DNA of 64,000 nt from Pseudomonas gingeri (GCF_013386165.1 NZ_JACAOS010000016.1:708056-772055), one strand, 5' to 3'. Numbered from the stretch's first letter, positions 27,867 to 37,020 are shown. The notes: generated by a model from the letters alone, not told the origin. Made by a program: numbers and translations.

Positions 27867-28302
27867 TCTGTTCGAATGCCGCTGGCAGGCCTCGCGGCTG
27901 TTGCCGGCGGCGTATCTCGGGGCCTTGGGCCTGGCGCTGGTTTCTCTCTGTCTGCTGGATATTGCGCTCTGGGCAAGTCTGTCCGGGGCTTTGCTGTGCC
28001 TGCTGCATGGCGCCTGGGTGCTGCCGCGACAACTCTTGTTGAGCCATCCGTCGGCGTTTACCGGCTTGCGCCGTGATGAGCAGGGTTGGCAACTGTGGAG
28101 CGAGGCTGCGGGCTGGCAGCCGGTGCAGTTGTGCCGCGATAGCCTGGCCTTGCCGTGGCTGGTGCTGCTGCGCTTTCGTTTGCCGGGCGAGCGGCGCGTG
28201 CGTGGGCTGTGCGTACCCTTTGATGCCCTGGCGCCGGATGTGCATCGGCGCCTGCGTGTACGCTTGAAGTTCAGCCGGCGAAGGTGGGCGGCACCAGGAT
28301 AG
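27850..28302 (+). CDS. YgfX/CptA-family inner-membrane protein
   Basis: 150 residues from a GTG inside the sdhE tail. Two membrane helices (about 17-60) are followed by a soluble basic domain with many Arg/Leu. This matches YgfX, reported in E. coli as a toxin acting on cytoskeletal proteins, though the toxin-antitoxin reading with SdhE is disputed. Its 3' end overlaps the 3' end of nadB on the other strand by 32 bases. Confidence 0.78.
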   Translation: MSSPSNLFECRWQASRLLPAAYLGALGLALVSLCLLDIALWASLSGALLCLLHGAWVLPRQLLLSHPSAFTGLRRDEQGWQLWSEAAGWQPVQLCRDSLALPWLVLLRFRLPGERRVRGLCVPFDALAPDVHRRLRVRLKFSRRRWAAPG

Positions 28303-29887
28303 TGTCCAGGGCCTCGGGTAGCAGGTCCGGGTAGTCGAGGGTGTAATGCAGGCCCCGGCTTTCCTTGCGTTCCATGGCCGAACGAATCATCAGTTCGGCG
28401 ACCTGGGCCAGGTTGCGCAACTCGATCAGGTCGCGGCTGACCTTGTAGTTGCTGTAGAACTCATCGATCTCGTCCAGCAGCAGGCGTACCCGATGCTGCG
28501 CCCGTTGCAGGCGCTTGTTGGTGCGCACGATGCCGACGTAGTCCCACATGAAGCGCCGCAGCTCGTCCCAGTTGTGGGCAATGATCACGTCCTCGTCGGA
28601 GTCGGTCACCTGGCTCGCATCCCAGCTCGGCAGGGCGGCGGGTACGGCGATCTGCGGCAGTTGCTGGAGAATGTCCGCCGCTGCCGAGCGGGCGTAGACG
28701 AAACATTCGAGCAGTGAGTTGCTGGCCATGCGGTTGGCGCCATGCAGGCCGGTGAAGCTGGTCTCGCCGATGGCGTACAGGCCGGGCACATCGGTGCGGC
28801 CCTGCTGGTCGACCAGCACTCCGCCACAGGTGTAGTGCGCGGCCGGGACCACCGGGATCGGGCCTTTGGTGATATCGATGGAGAATTCCAGGCAGCGTTC
28901 GTACACCGTCGGGAAGTGCGTCTTGATAAAGGCTTCGGGCTTGTGGCTGATGTCCAGGTAGACACAGTCGATCCCAAGGCGCTTCATCTCATGGTCGATG
29001 GCCCGGGCCACGATGTCCCGTGGCGCCAGTTCGGCCCGTGGGTCGAAGCGCGGCATGAAGCGTTCGCCGTTGGGCAGCTTCAGGTGCGCACCTTCGCCGC
29101 GCAGGGCTTCGGTGATGAGAAAACTCTTGGCCTGGGGGTGATACAGGCAGGTGGGGTGGAACTGGTTGAACTCCAGGTTTGCCACCCGGCAGCCCGAACG
29201 CCAGGCCATGGCGATACCGTCGCCGCAGGCCCCGTCGGGGTTGCTGGTATAGAGGTAGACCTTGGCCGCGCCGCCCGAAGCGAGCACGGTGAAGCGCGCG
29301 CCATAGGTATCGACCTCGCCGGTGCCGCGATCGAGCACGTAGGCCCCCAGGCAGCGGTCGCCGTCCAGGCCCAGGCGTTTTTCGGTGATCAGGTCGACGG
29401 CGACCCGCTGTTCCAGCAATTCGATATTGGGTCGTTGGCGGGCCTGCTCCAGCAAGGTCTTGAAGATCGCCGCACCCGTGGCATCGGCCGCGTGGATGAT
29501 ACGCCGATGGCTGTGACCGCCCTCGCGGGTGAGGTGGAACTCGAAGCCACCGTCATCGCTACTGGCTGCTTCGTCCCGGGTAAACGGCACGCCCTGGTCG
29601 ATCAGCCACTGGATGGCTTCCCGGCTGTGTTCGACGGTGAAGCGCACAGCGTCTTCATGGCACAGGCCACCGCCGGCATTGAGGGTGTCCTCGACGTGGG
29701 ACTGCACGGTGTCGGTATCGTCGAGCACCGCGGCGACCCCGCCCTGGGCCCAGAAGGTCGAACCGTTGGCCAGGTTGCCCTTGCTCAATACGGCAATGCG
29801 CAGATGGCTGGGCAGGGTGAGGGCCAGGCTAAGGCCGGCGGCACCGCTGCCAATCACCAGCACATCGTGTTGAAAATGTCGGCTCAT
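28271..29887 (-). CDS. nadB: L-aspartate oxidase NadB
   Basis: 538 residues from the ATG at 29887 (MSRHFQHDVLVIGSGAAG), the normal length. It oxidises L-aspartate to iminoaspartate, the first step of NAD synthesis. The FAD-binding GSGAAGLSLAL, the substrate loop TREGGHSHRRI and the fumarate-reductase-like HPTCLYHPQA and HYTCGGVLVD segments are intact. Its place beside algU is the same as in P. aeruginosa. The terminal 32 bases are antisense to ygfX. Confidence 0.95.
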   Translation of the reverse strand: MSRHFQHDVLVIGSGAAGLSLALTLPSHLRIAVLSKGNLANGSTFWAQGGVAAVLDDTDTVQSHVEDTLNAGGGLCHEDAVRFTVEHSREAIQWLIDQGVPFTRDEAASSDDGGFEFHLTREGGHSHRRIIHAADATGAAIFKTLLEQARQRPNIELLEQRVAVDLITEKRLGLDGDRCLGAYVLDRGTGEVDTYGARFTVLASGGAAKVYLYTSNPDGACGDGIAMAWRSGCRVANLEFNQFHPTCLYHPQAKSFLITEALRGEGAHLKLPNGERFMPRFDPRAELAPRDIVARAIDHEMKRLGIDCVYLDISHKPEAFIKTHFPTVYERCLEFSIDITKGPIPVVPAAHYTCGGVLVDQQGRTDVPGLYAIGETSFTGLHGANRMASNSLLECFVYARSAAADILQQLPQIAVPAALPSWDASQVTDSDEDVIIAHNWDELRRFMWDYVGIVRTNKRLQRAQHRVRLLLDEIDEFYSNYKVSRDLIELRNLAQVAELMIRSAMERKESRGLHYTLDYPDLLPEALDTILVPPTFAG

Positions 29888-30148
29888 CTGAAACATCCGA
29901 AAAAAGCGCCCGGGGGGCAGTGGCCGGGCCCCGCCCGACAGCCCACTAGTATATGGCTGGGGGGAGCGGCACAATAGCCGGGCCTTTGTGGCATTGTGAA
30001 AGGGCTGTGGGCGCTGAGTGTGCGCCAGTCCATGCCGCCATGCATGCGCTTTTGCAGGGTAAGGCAATGATTTTTCAGCTATAACCATGGCTCAGGCAGC
30101 CGTGGCCAGCATCACTATCACAATGCCACTACCTGCAGCGGGTACCGG

Positions 30149-30175
30149 GAACTTTTACGAGGCTCCAGGCTCCCA
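30149..30175 (+). promoter_or_regulatory. Upstream AlgU (sigma-22)-type promoter of algU
   Basis: GAACTT at 30149-30154, 16-base spacer, then TCCCA. The -35 is perfect for AlgU/RpoE and the -10 is partial (consensus TCTGA). Together with the second element it fits the known autoregulation of algU. Confidence 0.55.
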
Positions 30176-30343
30176 TGCGGGGTGCCTGAAAGAAGGGGAC
30201 AGCGTCGGCTTTATGCGGGGAGCCTGAGATGGCCTTTGCTAGCAGATTCGACGACCAGATTATTCACGCAGTCGGCGATGGCCGTGCTGCGTTTTTCGTG
30301 TGTGTCCGTTCGGCGGGCCACAGGAAACTTGCTTGAAGGGGGA

Positions 30344-30370
30344 GAACTTTTGCCAGAAGCCCGAGTCTAT
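30344..30370 (+). promoter_or_regulatory. Proximal AlgU (sigma-22)-type promoter of algU
   Basis: GAACTT at 30344-30349, 16-base spacer, then TCTAT at 30366, close to the TCTGA consensus. It lies about 60 bases before the algU ATG, like the AlgU-dependent algU promoters in P. aeruginosa. Confidence 0.7.
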
Positions 30371-30429
30371 GTTTGCAAGCCTGGTCAATTAGCGATGCGT
30401 GCCTCCTTCAGGTCCTATGAGGAGTGTTC

Positions 30430-31011
30430 ATGCTAACCCAGGAAGAGGATCAGCAGCTGGTCGAGCGCGTTCAACGCGGCGACAAGCGCGCATTTGATCT
30501 GCTGGTGCTGAAATATCAGCACAAAATTCTCGGGTTGATCGTGCGATTCGTGCACGACACCCATGAAGCCCAGGATGTTGCACAGGAAGCCTTTATCAAA
30601 GCCTACCGTGCATTGGGCAATTTTCGCGGTGACAGTGCCTTTTACACCTGGCTCTACCGCATCGCCATCAACACGGCGAAGAACTATCTGGTTTCCCGCG
30701 GTCGCAGGCCACCAGACAGCGATGTGAGTTCCGAAGACGCGGAGTTCTACGACGGCGATCATGGCCTCAAGGACCTCGAGTCACCGGAGCGTGCGTTGCT
30801 GCGGGATGAGATCGAAGGCACTGTCCATCGAACCATCCAGCAATTGCCAGAAGATTTGCGTACAGCTTTAACTTTACGTGAATTCGACGGTCTGAGTTAT
30901 GAGGACATTGCAGCGGTCATGCAGTGTCCGGTGGGCACCGTGCGCTCCCGGATTTTCCGCGCCCGGGAGGCCATCGATAAAGCCCTGCAGCCGTTGTTGC
31001 AGGAATCCTGA
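30430..31011 (+). CDS. algU: Envelope-stress sigma factor AlgU (RpoE)
   Basis: 193 residues, full length, starting MLTQEEDQQLVERVQRGDK after a GGAG site. Sigma region 2 (AQDVAQEAFIKAYRALGNF, then FYTWLYRIAINTAKN) and region 4 (LREFDGLSYEDIAAVMQCP) are intact. It directs alginate, osmotic- and envelope-stress genes and its own operon. It is held inactive by MucA, encoded next. Confidence 0.97.
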   Translation: MLTQEEDQQLVERVQRGDKRAFDLLVLKYQHKILGLIVRFVHDTHEAQDVAQEAFIKAYRALGNFRGDSAFYTWLYRIAINTAKNYLVSRGRRPPDSDVSSEDAEFYDGDHGLKDLESPERALLRDEIEGTVHRTIQQLPEDLRTALTLREFDGLSYEDIAAVMQCPVGTVRSRIFRAREAIDKALQPLLQES

Positions 31012-31042
31012 GACAGCGGCGATAGCCAAGAGAGGAACCGCC

Positions 31043-31636
31043 ATGAGTCGTGAAGCCCTGCAGGAATCGCTGTCCGCGGTGATGGATAACGAAGCGGATG
31101 AACTGGAATTGCGTCGGGTGCTCAATGCCCTCGACGATGCCGAGACCCGTGCCACCTGGTCTCGTTACCAAATCGCCCGGGCAGTGATGCACAAGGAGCT
31201 GCTGGACCCGCGCCTGGATCTCGCCTCGGCCGTTTCCGCGGCCCTGGCCGGCGAGGAAGTCCCGGCCAAGGGCACTCGCGGTCCTTGGCGTACCCTGGGT
31301 CGCCTGGCCGTCGCAGCCTCGGTCACCCTGGCCGTATTGGCCGGTGTGCGCCTGTACAACCAGGATGACATTGTCGGTGCCCAACTGGCCCAGCAATCGA
31401 ACCAGCCAGGCTTGGTCGCCCCTACGGCCAAAGGTCCGGCGGTATTGGCCGGCTACACCGAGAGCAGCGATCAGGCAACCGGCCCGATGGCCAATGGTGT
31501 GCTGCAGCAAGGCCAGTCCGGCTGGCAAGACCAGCGTCTGCCAGGCTACCTGCGCCAGCATGCGCAACAGGCCGCACTCAAGGGCACTGAAAGCGCTCTG
31601 CCCTACGCCCGTGCCGCCAGCCTGGAAAACCGTTAA
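31043..31636 (+). CDS. mucA: Anti-sigma factor MucA
   Basis: 197 residues, intact. The N-terminal sigma-binding part is cytoplasmic (SREALQESLSAVMDNEADELEL), one membrane helix spans about 84-104, and the periplasmic tail would be cleaved by AlgW during stress. I see no frameshift or stop of the kind found in mucoid isolates. MucA sequesters AlgU; MucB protects MucA. Confidence 0.95.
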   Translation: MSREALQESLSAVMDNEADELELRRVLNALDDAETRATWSRYQIARAVMHKELLDPRLDLASAVSAALAGEEVPAKGTRGPWRTLGRLAVAASVTLAVLAGVRLYNQDDIVGAQLAQQSNQPGLVAPTAKGPAVLAGYTESSDQATGPMANGVLQQGQSGWQDQRLPGYLRQHAQQAALKGTESALPYARAASLENR

Positions 31637-31644
31637 GGAGGATC

Positions 31645-32622
31645 ATGCGCGCGCTACCTCTTCTAACGCTTTTGCTCAGCGGCTGGTGGGTTCTTCCAGC
31701 CCAGGCCGATGAAGCTCAGGACTGGTTGAACCGTCTTGGGCAAGCCGAGCAGCAGCAAAGCTTTCAGGGCACTTTCGTCTACGAGCGCAATGGTAGTTTT
31801 TCTACCCATGGCATCTGGCACCTGGTGCGCGATGGCAAGGTTCGTGAGCGCTTGATCCAGCTCGATGGCTCGGCACAAGAGGTTGTTCGCGTCGATGGTC
31901 ATACCCAGTGTGCCAGTGGTGCACTGGTGGCGGGGCTCGGTGATATGCCGGACTCCCATACCCGTTCGCTGGACCCGCAAACCCTCAAGAGCTGGTACGA
32001 CATCGCTGTCGTCGGCAAATCCCGCGTGGCCGGGCGCCCGGCCGTGGTGATCTCGCTGACGCCGCGCGACCAGCACCGTTATGGTTTTGAGCTGCACCTG
32101 GACCGTGAGACCGGCTTGCCGTTGAAGTCATTGTTGCTCAATGACAAGGGGCAGTTGCTCGAGCGTTTCCAGTTCACCGAATTGAATACCGCCCAGCCCC
32201 CTGATGAACGTCAGGTGCAGGCCAGTGCCGAGTGCAAGCCGGTGGTCCTGTTGACCAATCAGGCCCAGCCCAAGGTGCAGGCGTTGGGCTCGGCGGCGGG
32301 CCAGCTCTGGCATTCGGACTGGCTGCCACCGGGTTTCGAACTGGTCAGCAGCACGGCCCGGATCGACCCGGCGACCAAGGCCGAGGTCAGCAGCTTGATG
32401 TACGACGATGGTCTGTCGCGTTTTTCAGTGTTCCTTGAACCCCTCAACGGCGCCACGGCGACGGACGCCCGGGCCCAGTTGGGGCCGACGGTCGCGGTGT
32501 CCCGACGCCTGGCCATGCCGAGCGGCGATATCATGGTGACGGTGGTGGGAGAAATTCCTATCGGCACCGCCGAACGGGTTGCACTGTCCATGCGTTCCGG
32601 CAGTGTGCAGGCCAAGCAGTGA
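31645..32622 (+). CDS. mucB: Periplasmic regulator MucB
   Basis: 325 residues with a signal peptide of 21 residues ending PAQA. It has the RseB-like two-domain form and binds the MucA periplasmic domain, shielding it from AlgW. The start, 8 bases after mucA, has an AAGGAGG site. In P. aeruginosa the next gene is mucC (RseC-like); here 206 non-coding bases lead directly to mucD. Confidence 0.94.
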   Translation: MRALPLLTLLLSGWWVLPAQADEAQDWLNRLGQAEQQQSFQGTFVYERNGSFSTHGIWHLVRDGKVRERLIQLDGSAQEVVRVDGHTQCASGALVAGLGDMPDSHTRSLDPQTLKSWYDIAVVGKSRVAGRPAVVISLTPRDQHRYGFELHLDRETGLPLKSLLLNDKGQLLERFQFTELNTAQPPDERQVQASAECKPVVLLTNQAQPKVQALGSAAGQLWHSDWLPPGFELVSSTARIDPATKAEVSSLMYDDGLSRFSVFLEPLNGATATDARAQLGPTVAVSRRLAMPSGDIMVTVVGEIPIGTAERVALSMRSGSVQAKQ

Positions 32623-32828
32623 ACGGCTGAATCATGGGGCTTGTGGGGGGCTGCTGCAGAAATGTCTGGTGATCAAATTCATTTGCAAATATCCCTGAAT
32701 TTTCCTATAGGTCAGAGCCTCTGCGCGCTGGCCTTGTTTGCTGTTTCCGGTCCAGAAGCCTCGGCGTGTCATGCCCGGGGCTTTTAGGGGTCTATCGCTT
32801 AATCATGCTCGTTGTTCATGGGAGCCCT

Positions 32829-34262
32829 ATGTCGATACCACGCTTGAAGTCTTATCTGTCCATTGTCGCCACCGTTCTGGTGCTCGGCCAGGCGGTGACC
32901 GCCCAGGCCGCTGACTTGCCCGACTTCACCGAACTGGTGGAGCAGGCTTCGCCGGCGGTGGTCAACATCAGCACCACCCAGAAGCTGCCGGACCGCAAGG
33001 TCGCCGACACCCAGGGCCTCGAAGGCCTGCCGCCGGAAATCCAGCAGTTCTTCCGCGGTTTCCCGCAGCCGCGCAGTCCGAAAGGCGGTGGTAGTGGCAA
33101 TGGTCGCCAGCGTGAAGCCCAGTCCCTGGGGTCGGGCTTCATCATCTCCAAGGACGGCTACATCCTGACCAACAATCACGTGGTCGCCGATGCCGACGAG
33201 ATCCTGGTACGCCTGGCTGATCGCAGCGAACTCAAGGCCAAGCTGGTCGGCACCGACCCACGTTCCGACGTGGCGCTGCTGAAAATCGACGGCAAGGACC
33301 TGCCGACCCTCAAGCTGGGCAAGTCCAAGGACCTGAAAGCCGGCCAGTGGGTCGTCGCCATCGGCTCGCCGTTCGGCTTTGACCATACCGTGACCCAGGG
33401 CATCGTCAGCGCCGTGGGCCGTAGCCTGCCGAACGAAAACTATGTGCCGTTCATCCAGACCGACGTGCCGATCAACCCGGGTAACTCCGGCGGCCCGCTG
33501 TTCAACCTCAAGGGTGAAGTGGTCGGGATCAACTCGCAGATCTACACCCGCTCCGGTGGCTTCATGGGGGTTTCCTTCGCGATCCCGATCGATGTCGCCA
33601 TGGATGTTTCCGATCAGCTGAAGGCTGGCGGCAAAGTCAGCCGTGGCTGGTTGGGTGTGGTGATCCAGGAAGTCAACAAGGACCTGGCCGAGTCGTTCGG
33701 CCTGGACAAACCGGCCGGTGCCCTGGTTGCCCAGGTGCAGGACGGTGGTCCGGCGGCCAAGGGTGGTTTGCTGGTCGGTGACGTGATCCTCAGCATGAAC
33801 GGCCAGCCGATCGAAATGTCGGCGGACCTGCCGCATCTGGTCGGCGCGTTGAAGGCCGGTGAGAAGGCGTCCCTGGAAGTGATTCGCGAGGGCAAGCGCA
33901 AGACCGTGGACCTGACGGTCGGTGCGATTCCGGATGAAGGCAAGGAAATGGATATCGCCAAGGCCAACGGCGCCGAGCGCAGCAGCAACCGCCTGGGGAT
34001 TTCCGTGGTCGAGCTGAGCGATGACCAGAAAAAGGATAACGACCTCAAGGGTGGCGTAGTCATCAAAGACGTCCAGGACGGTCCTGCGGCCTTGATCGGT
34101 CTGCAGCCAGGCGATGTGATCACTCACCTGAACAACCAGGCGATCACCAGCGCGGCGCAGTTCGCGGACATTGCCAAGGCCCTGCCGAAGAACCGTTCGG
34201 TGTCCATGCGCGTGCTGCGTCAGGGACGTGCCAGCTTCATCACTTTCAAGCTGGCTGAGTAA
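32829..34262 (+). CDS. mucD: Periplasmic DegP-like serine protease MucD
   Basis: 477 residues from an ATG with GGGAG upstream. The signal peptide ends at AQA near residue 27. The HtrA catalytic triad is His117 (TNNHVVA), Asp147 (RSDVAL) and Ser220 (NPGNSGGPL), followed by two PDZ domains (about 280-370 and 390-470). It degrades misfolded envelope proteins and so damps AlgU activation. A strong terminator closes the operon. Confidence 0.95.
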   Translation: MSIPRLKSYLSIVATVLVLGQAVTAQAADLPDFTELVEQASPAVVNISTTQKLPDRKVADTQGLEGLPPEIQQFFRGFPQPRSPKGGGSGNGRQREAQSLGSGFIISKDGYILTNNHVVADADEILVRLADRSELKAKLVGTDPRSDVALLKIDGKDLPTLKLGKSKDLKAGQWVVAIGSPFGFDHTVTQGIVSAVGRSLPNENYVPFIQTDVPINPGNSGGPLFNLKGEVVGINSQIYTRSGGFMGVSFAIPIDVAMDVSDQLKAGGKVSRGWLGVVIQEVNKDLAESFGLDKPAGALVAQVQDGGPAAKGGLLVGDVILSMNGQPIEMSADLPHLVGALKAGEKASLEVIREGKRKTVDLTVGAIPDEGKEMDIAKANGAERSSNRLGISVVELSDDQKKDNDLKGGVVIKDVQDGPAALIGLQPGDVITHLNNQAITSAAQFADIAKALPKNRSVSMRVLRQGRASFITFKLAE

Positions 34263-34340
34263 GCCGAAACCCAGGCGGTCCAGGGTTTCAGGCATCAAGC
34301 CTGGCGATGTAAAAAACATCGCCAGGCCGAGTAGCTCCCA

Positions 34341-34369
34341 AGCGCCGACAGCAATGTCGGCGCTTTTTT
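34341..34369 (+). terminator. Terminator of the algU-mucD operon
   Basis: Stem AGCGCCGACA / TGTCGGCGCT with a short loop followed by TTTTTTA, 79 bases past the mucD stop. Confidence 0.88.
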
Positions 34370-34537
34370 ATTGGCTGATTCATGCCGGCCAGAGGGTTGC
34401 GGCCCGCTCCTCGTGCAGGCTGATATGGCGTCAGATGCATCAATAATGTGCAAAAGGTGCGCCTTCCGCCATTACCGATGCCCTGCCTATAGTTCCGGCC
34501 AATGGCGCACGGGCGCTGAACGGGTAGGAGAGCATTC

Positions 34538-35074
34538 ATGAGTTCGTTGAATAGGTTTATCGAAGGTGTCGGGTCAGTCTGGGGCCCCCTCAGCTCTGAG
34601 CTGGTTGCCGAGTGCCAGCAGCAGTTGGAGACGCTGCTGAGAACGCCATGTACGCAAGAGTGGTTGGCGGTATTGCATCGTGAACAGCCGGCCCAGCAGG
34701 AGATGTACAGGGACCCGGCCAAGGATTTCGTGCTGTTGGCACACATGGAACCTGAAGGACTCTACAGGCCACCCCATGACCATGGTCGAGGCTGGGTTAT
34801 CTATGGGATTCAGCAAGGGGAAATCGAAATGGGCACTTATGCCCGGGTAGAGGCGCCGGACGGCAGCGTGAAGCTGGTGAAGCGCGGTTCCACCGTGGTC
34901 CGTGCTGGAGAGGCGCAGGTGTATCTGCCGGGAGATATTCACGATACGCGTTGTATTTCGGGGCCTGCGTTGTTGTTCCGCTTTACCGAGCGCGATTTGA
35001 AAAAGGAAGACCAGCAAGCGCGCCGGCTGACGCGCTATGTAGAACGGGACGGTCTCTGGGTGCCTGGGCCATGA
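34538..35074 (+). CDS. Cupin-fold protein (cysteine-dioxygenase-like), substrate unknown
   Basis: 178 residues. The cupin metal motif 1 is PPHDHGRGW followed by GEIEMG (two His and a Glu), and motif 2 is LPGDIHD (third His), so a mononuclear iron or other metal site is intact. The spacing recalls thiol-dioxygenase cupins, but residues for cysteine binding cannot be assigned. Its stop overlaps the start of the next MFS gene (ATGA), so the pair is one unit. It sits where lepA follows mucD in P. aeruginosa, in a less conserved stretch. It could modify or detoxify the compound the MFS protein carries. Confidence 0.7.
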   Translation: MSSLNRFIEGVGSVWGPLSSELVAECQQQLETLLRTPCTQEWLAVLHREQPAQQEMYRDPAKDFVLLAHMEPEGLYRPPHDHGRGWVIYGIQQGEIEMGTYARVEAPDGSVKLVKRGSTVVRAGEAQVYLPGDIHDTRCISGPALLFRFTERDLKKEDQQARRLTRYVERDGLWVPGP

Positions 35075-36456
35075 GCAGCGTCACTGACCGACGGTCGGCG
35101 GGGCAGGCCAGTCAGGCACCGTTGTTGAGGCTTGAGCTGCGGTCGAGGATGGCGATCGGCTGCGTACTGGCGGCGATGGTGTTGGTGGTGCTGAATACGG
35201 TTGTGGTAAACGTCGCGCTACCGACCATCGCCGATTCGCTACAGGTGACGTCTTCCCTATCCGTGTGGATTATCACCGCTCACCAGGCCGCGCTGCTGAT
35301 GGCTCTGCTGCCCTGCGCGGCGCTCGGAGAAAGCCTGGGCCATCGCCGGGTATTCACCTGGGGGGTTGCGCTGTTCACGGGCGCAACCTTGTTGTGCTCA
35401 CTGGCGCCATCCCTGCCTTGGCTGATCGCGGCGCGGTTTCTTCAGGGGCTGGGTGGGGCCGCAGTCATGGCACTTGGCGTTGCGCTGCTGCGCAGCAGCA
35501 TTGCTCCTCAGCGGCTGGGTGCGGCTATCGGCTGGAACGCCCTGACTGTGGCGCTGGCATCGGCTGCGGGTCCGATGATCGGCGCGCTGATCCTGTCGGT
35601 GGCGCGTTGGCCTTGGCTGTTCGCTGTCCAACTACCTTTGGGGATTCTGGTACTGCTCGCCAGTCGTGCGCTGCCAGATAACGAGGGCACGGCTCGGGCA
35701 ATCGATGTGTTGAGCATGGCGTTGAATGCCGGGGCTTTTGCGGCGCTGGTGGTATCCGTGGAACTTTTGACGGGCCAGCCGACATGGGTAGCTCTTCTGC
35801 TGGCGGTATCCGGTATTCAGTGGGTGCTGCTGGTGCGACGGGAGAGGCCGAAGCAAGCCCCCCTTGTCCCGATCGACTTGCTCCGATCCCCTGCATTTCG
35901 CGTTTCTGTGATCGCCTCGGTCTGTTGTTTTGCCGGACAGACCGCAGGCATGATTGCGCTGCCGTTTTATCTGCAACACGGTCTGGGGCAGGATGCACTG
36001 ACAGCCGGTCTCTATATGGTGCCATGGCCGTTGACCGTGGCGTTCGCCGCACCGTTCGCCGGCCGCCTTGCAGACCAATGGCCAACAGCATGGCTGTGCT
36101 TCGCAGGCGGCATGTGTCTCGCAATCGGGCTAGGGGCCAGCTCACTGTTGTCGTTGAAGGACATCCCGCTCCTGCTCATCCCCTTCACCATGCTGTGTGG
36201 CCTCGGTTTTGGCTTCTTTAATGTGGCGAATAACCGCAGCATGTTCCTTTCGGCGCCCATTGAGCGCAGTGGGGCTGCCGGAGGGTTGCAAGGCACTGCC
36301 CGGTTGTTCGGGCAAACCACAGGTGCGCTTATCATGACCCTTCTGTTCAGTATGTCCTCGGTCGATACCGCGCCTCGCACAGGGCTTGGCATTGGTGCCC
36401 TGTTGACACTCGTAGCCGCTCTGGTCAGCGTATGGCGCAGCCAGCGAGTGGCCTGA
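35071..36456 (+). CDS. MFS transporter, DHA2-like drug/metabolite exporter
   Basis: 461 residues with about 13-14 membrane helices. N-terminal signatures of the EmrB/QacA group are seen: LNTVVVNVALPTIADSLQ (motif D1-like), GESLGHRRVF (motif A) and RFLQGLGGAAVMALGVALL. It should be a proton-driven exporter. Start overlaps the upstream cupin stop, implying coupled translation. No TetR or MarR regulator is adjacent. Substrate unknown. Confidence 0.85.
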   Translation: MSSVTDRRSAGQASQAPLLRLELRSRMAIGCVLAAMVLVVLNTVVVNVALPTIADSLQVTSSLSVWIITAHQAALLMALLPCAALGESLGHRRVFTWGVALFTGATLLCSLAPSLPWLIAARFLQGLGGAAVMALGVALLRSSIAPQRLGAAIGWNALTVALASAAGPMIGALILSVARWPWLFAVQLPLGILVLLASRALPDNEGTARAIDVLSMALNAGAFAALVVSVELLTGQPTWVALLLAVSGIQWVLLVRRERPKQAPLVPIDLLRSPAFRVSVIASVCCFAGQTAGMIALPFYLQHGLGQDALTAGLYMVPWPLTVAFAAPFAGRLADQWPTAWLCFAGGMCLAIGLGASSLLSLKDIPLLLIPFTMLCGLGFGFFNVANNRSMFLSAPIERSGAAGGLQGTARLFGQTTGALIMTLLFSMSSVDTAPRTGLGIGALLTLVAALVSVWRSQRVA

Positions 36457-36481
36457 AGCCAGGTGACGGTTTTCTCTCCGA

Positions 36482-36967
36482 TCACTTGGCTCGCTTGGGC
36501 AACTGCACCAACTGGCTGTTGGAGTAGATGTCGTGCCAGCTGCGTTTCTGCTTGTCCACCAGCGACCAGAGAAAGCCCAGGCCGAACAGCCAGGAAGCGA
36601 TGGAAACAATAAAGCGCAACAGGGCCTGCCAGAGACTGATGGCCGTACCGTCAGCGTTTTGTACGCGAATCCCCCAGACCTGCATACCTAGTGTCTGGCC
36701 TTTATAGGTCCAGAACTTGGCGAAAAAGCCGAACAGCACAAACACCAGGATTGTCGACAGCAGCGGGTCACCGTCCAGTGCTCCGGTATCGGAGAGTTTG
36801 CGCAGTTGCTGTTCGCCGATGATCGCCATCTGCACCAGCTTGTAGATAAACCCGGTGACGATCAGCAACGCCGTACACAGCAGAAAGTCATAGAACATCG
36901 CGGCCAGGCGACGTCCCAGGCCGGCGGCGGGAAAATCACCCTGGGGGCTCAGCGTATGTTTCGACAT
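36482..36967 (-). CDS. RDD-family membrane protein
   Basis: 161 residues with three to four hydrophobic helices. The RDD signature appears as GLGRRLAAMFYDFLLC near the N-terminus and KGQTLGMQVWGIRVQNADG in the middle. RDD proteins are poorly understood; some act in ion transport. It converges on the MFS gene with a 25-base gap and is separated from the upstream cold-shock gene by a terminator. Confidence 0.85.
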   Translation of the reverse strand: MSKHTLSPQGDFPAAGLGRRLAAMFYDFLLCTALLIVTGFIYKLVQMAIIGEQQLRKLSDTGALDGDPLLSTILVFVLFGFFAKFWTYKGQTLGMQVWGIRVQNADGTAISLWQALLRFIVSIASWLFGLGFLWSLVDKQKRSWHDIYSNSQLVQLPKRAK

Positions 36968-37020
36968 GGCGGCTCTCTCCGTGAGGACTGAAAAAAGCCA
37001 TCTTACGAAATTGTGCTCAT

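Larger units (their letters stand above)
29888..30429. promoter_or_regulatory. nadB-algU intergenic promoter region
   Basis: This 542-base gap holds no credible gene. It carries promoters for nadB (minus) and algU (plus), including two GAACTT-type sigma-22 elements listed separately. Only short unsupported reading frames are present. Confidence 0.7.

Noticed and set aside
27609..28302. sdhE-ygfX as a new toxin-antitoxin pair
   Set aside because: Both belong to known families with a disputed toxin claim, and SdhE has an established flavinylation role.
31043..31636. Possible mucoid-type mucA mutation
   Set aside because: The reading frame is continuous to a normal length with an intact membrane helix and tail.
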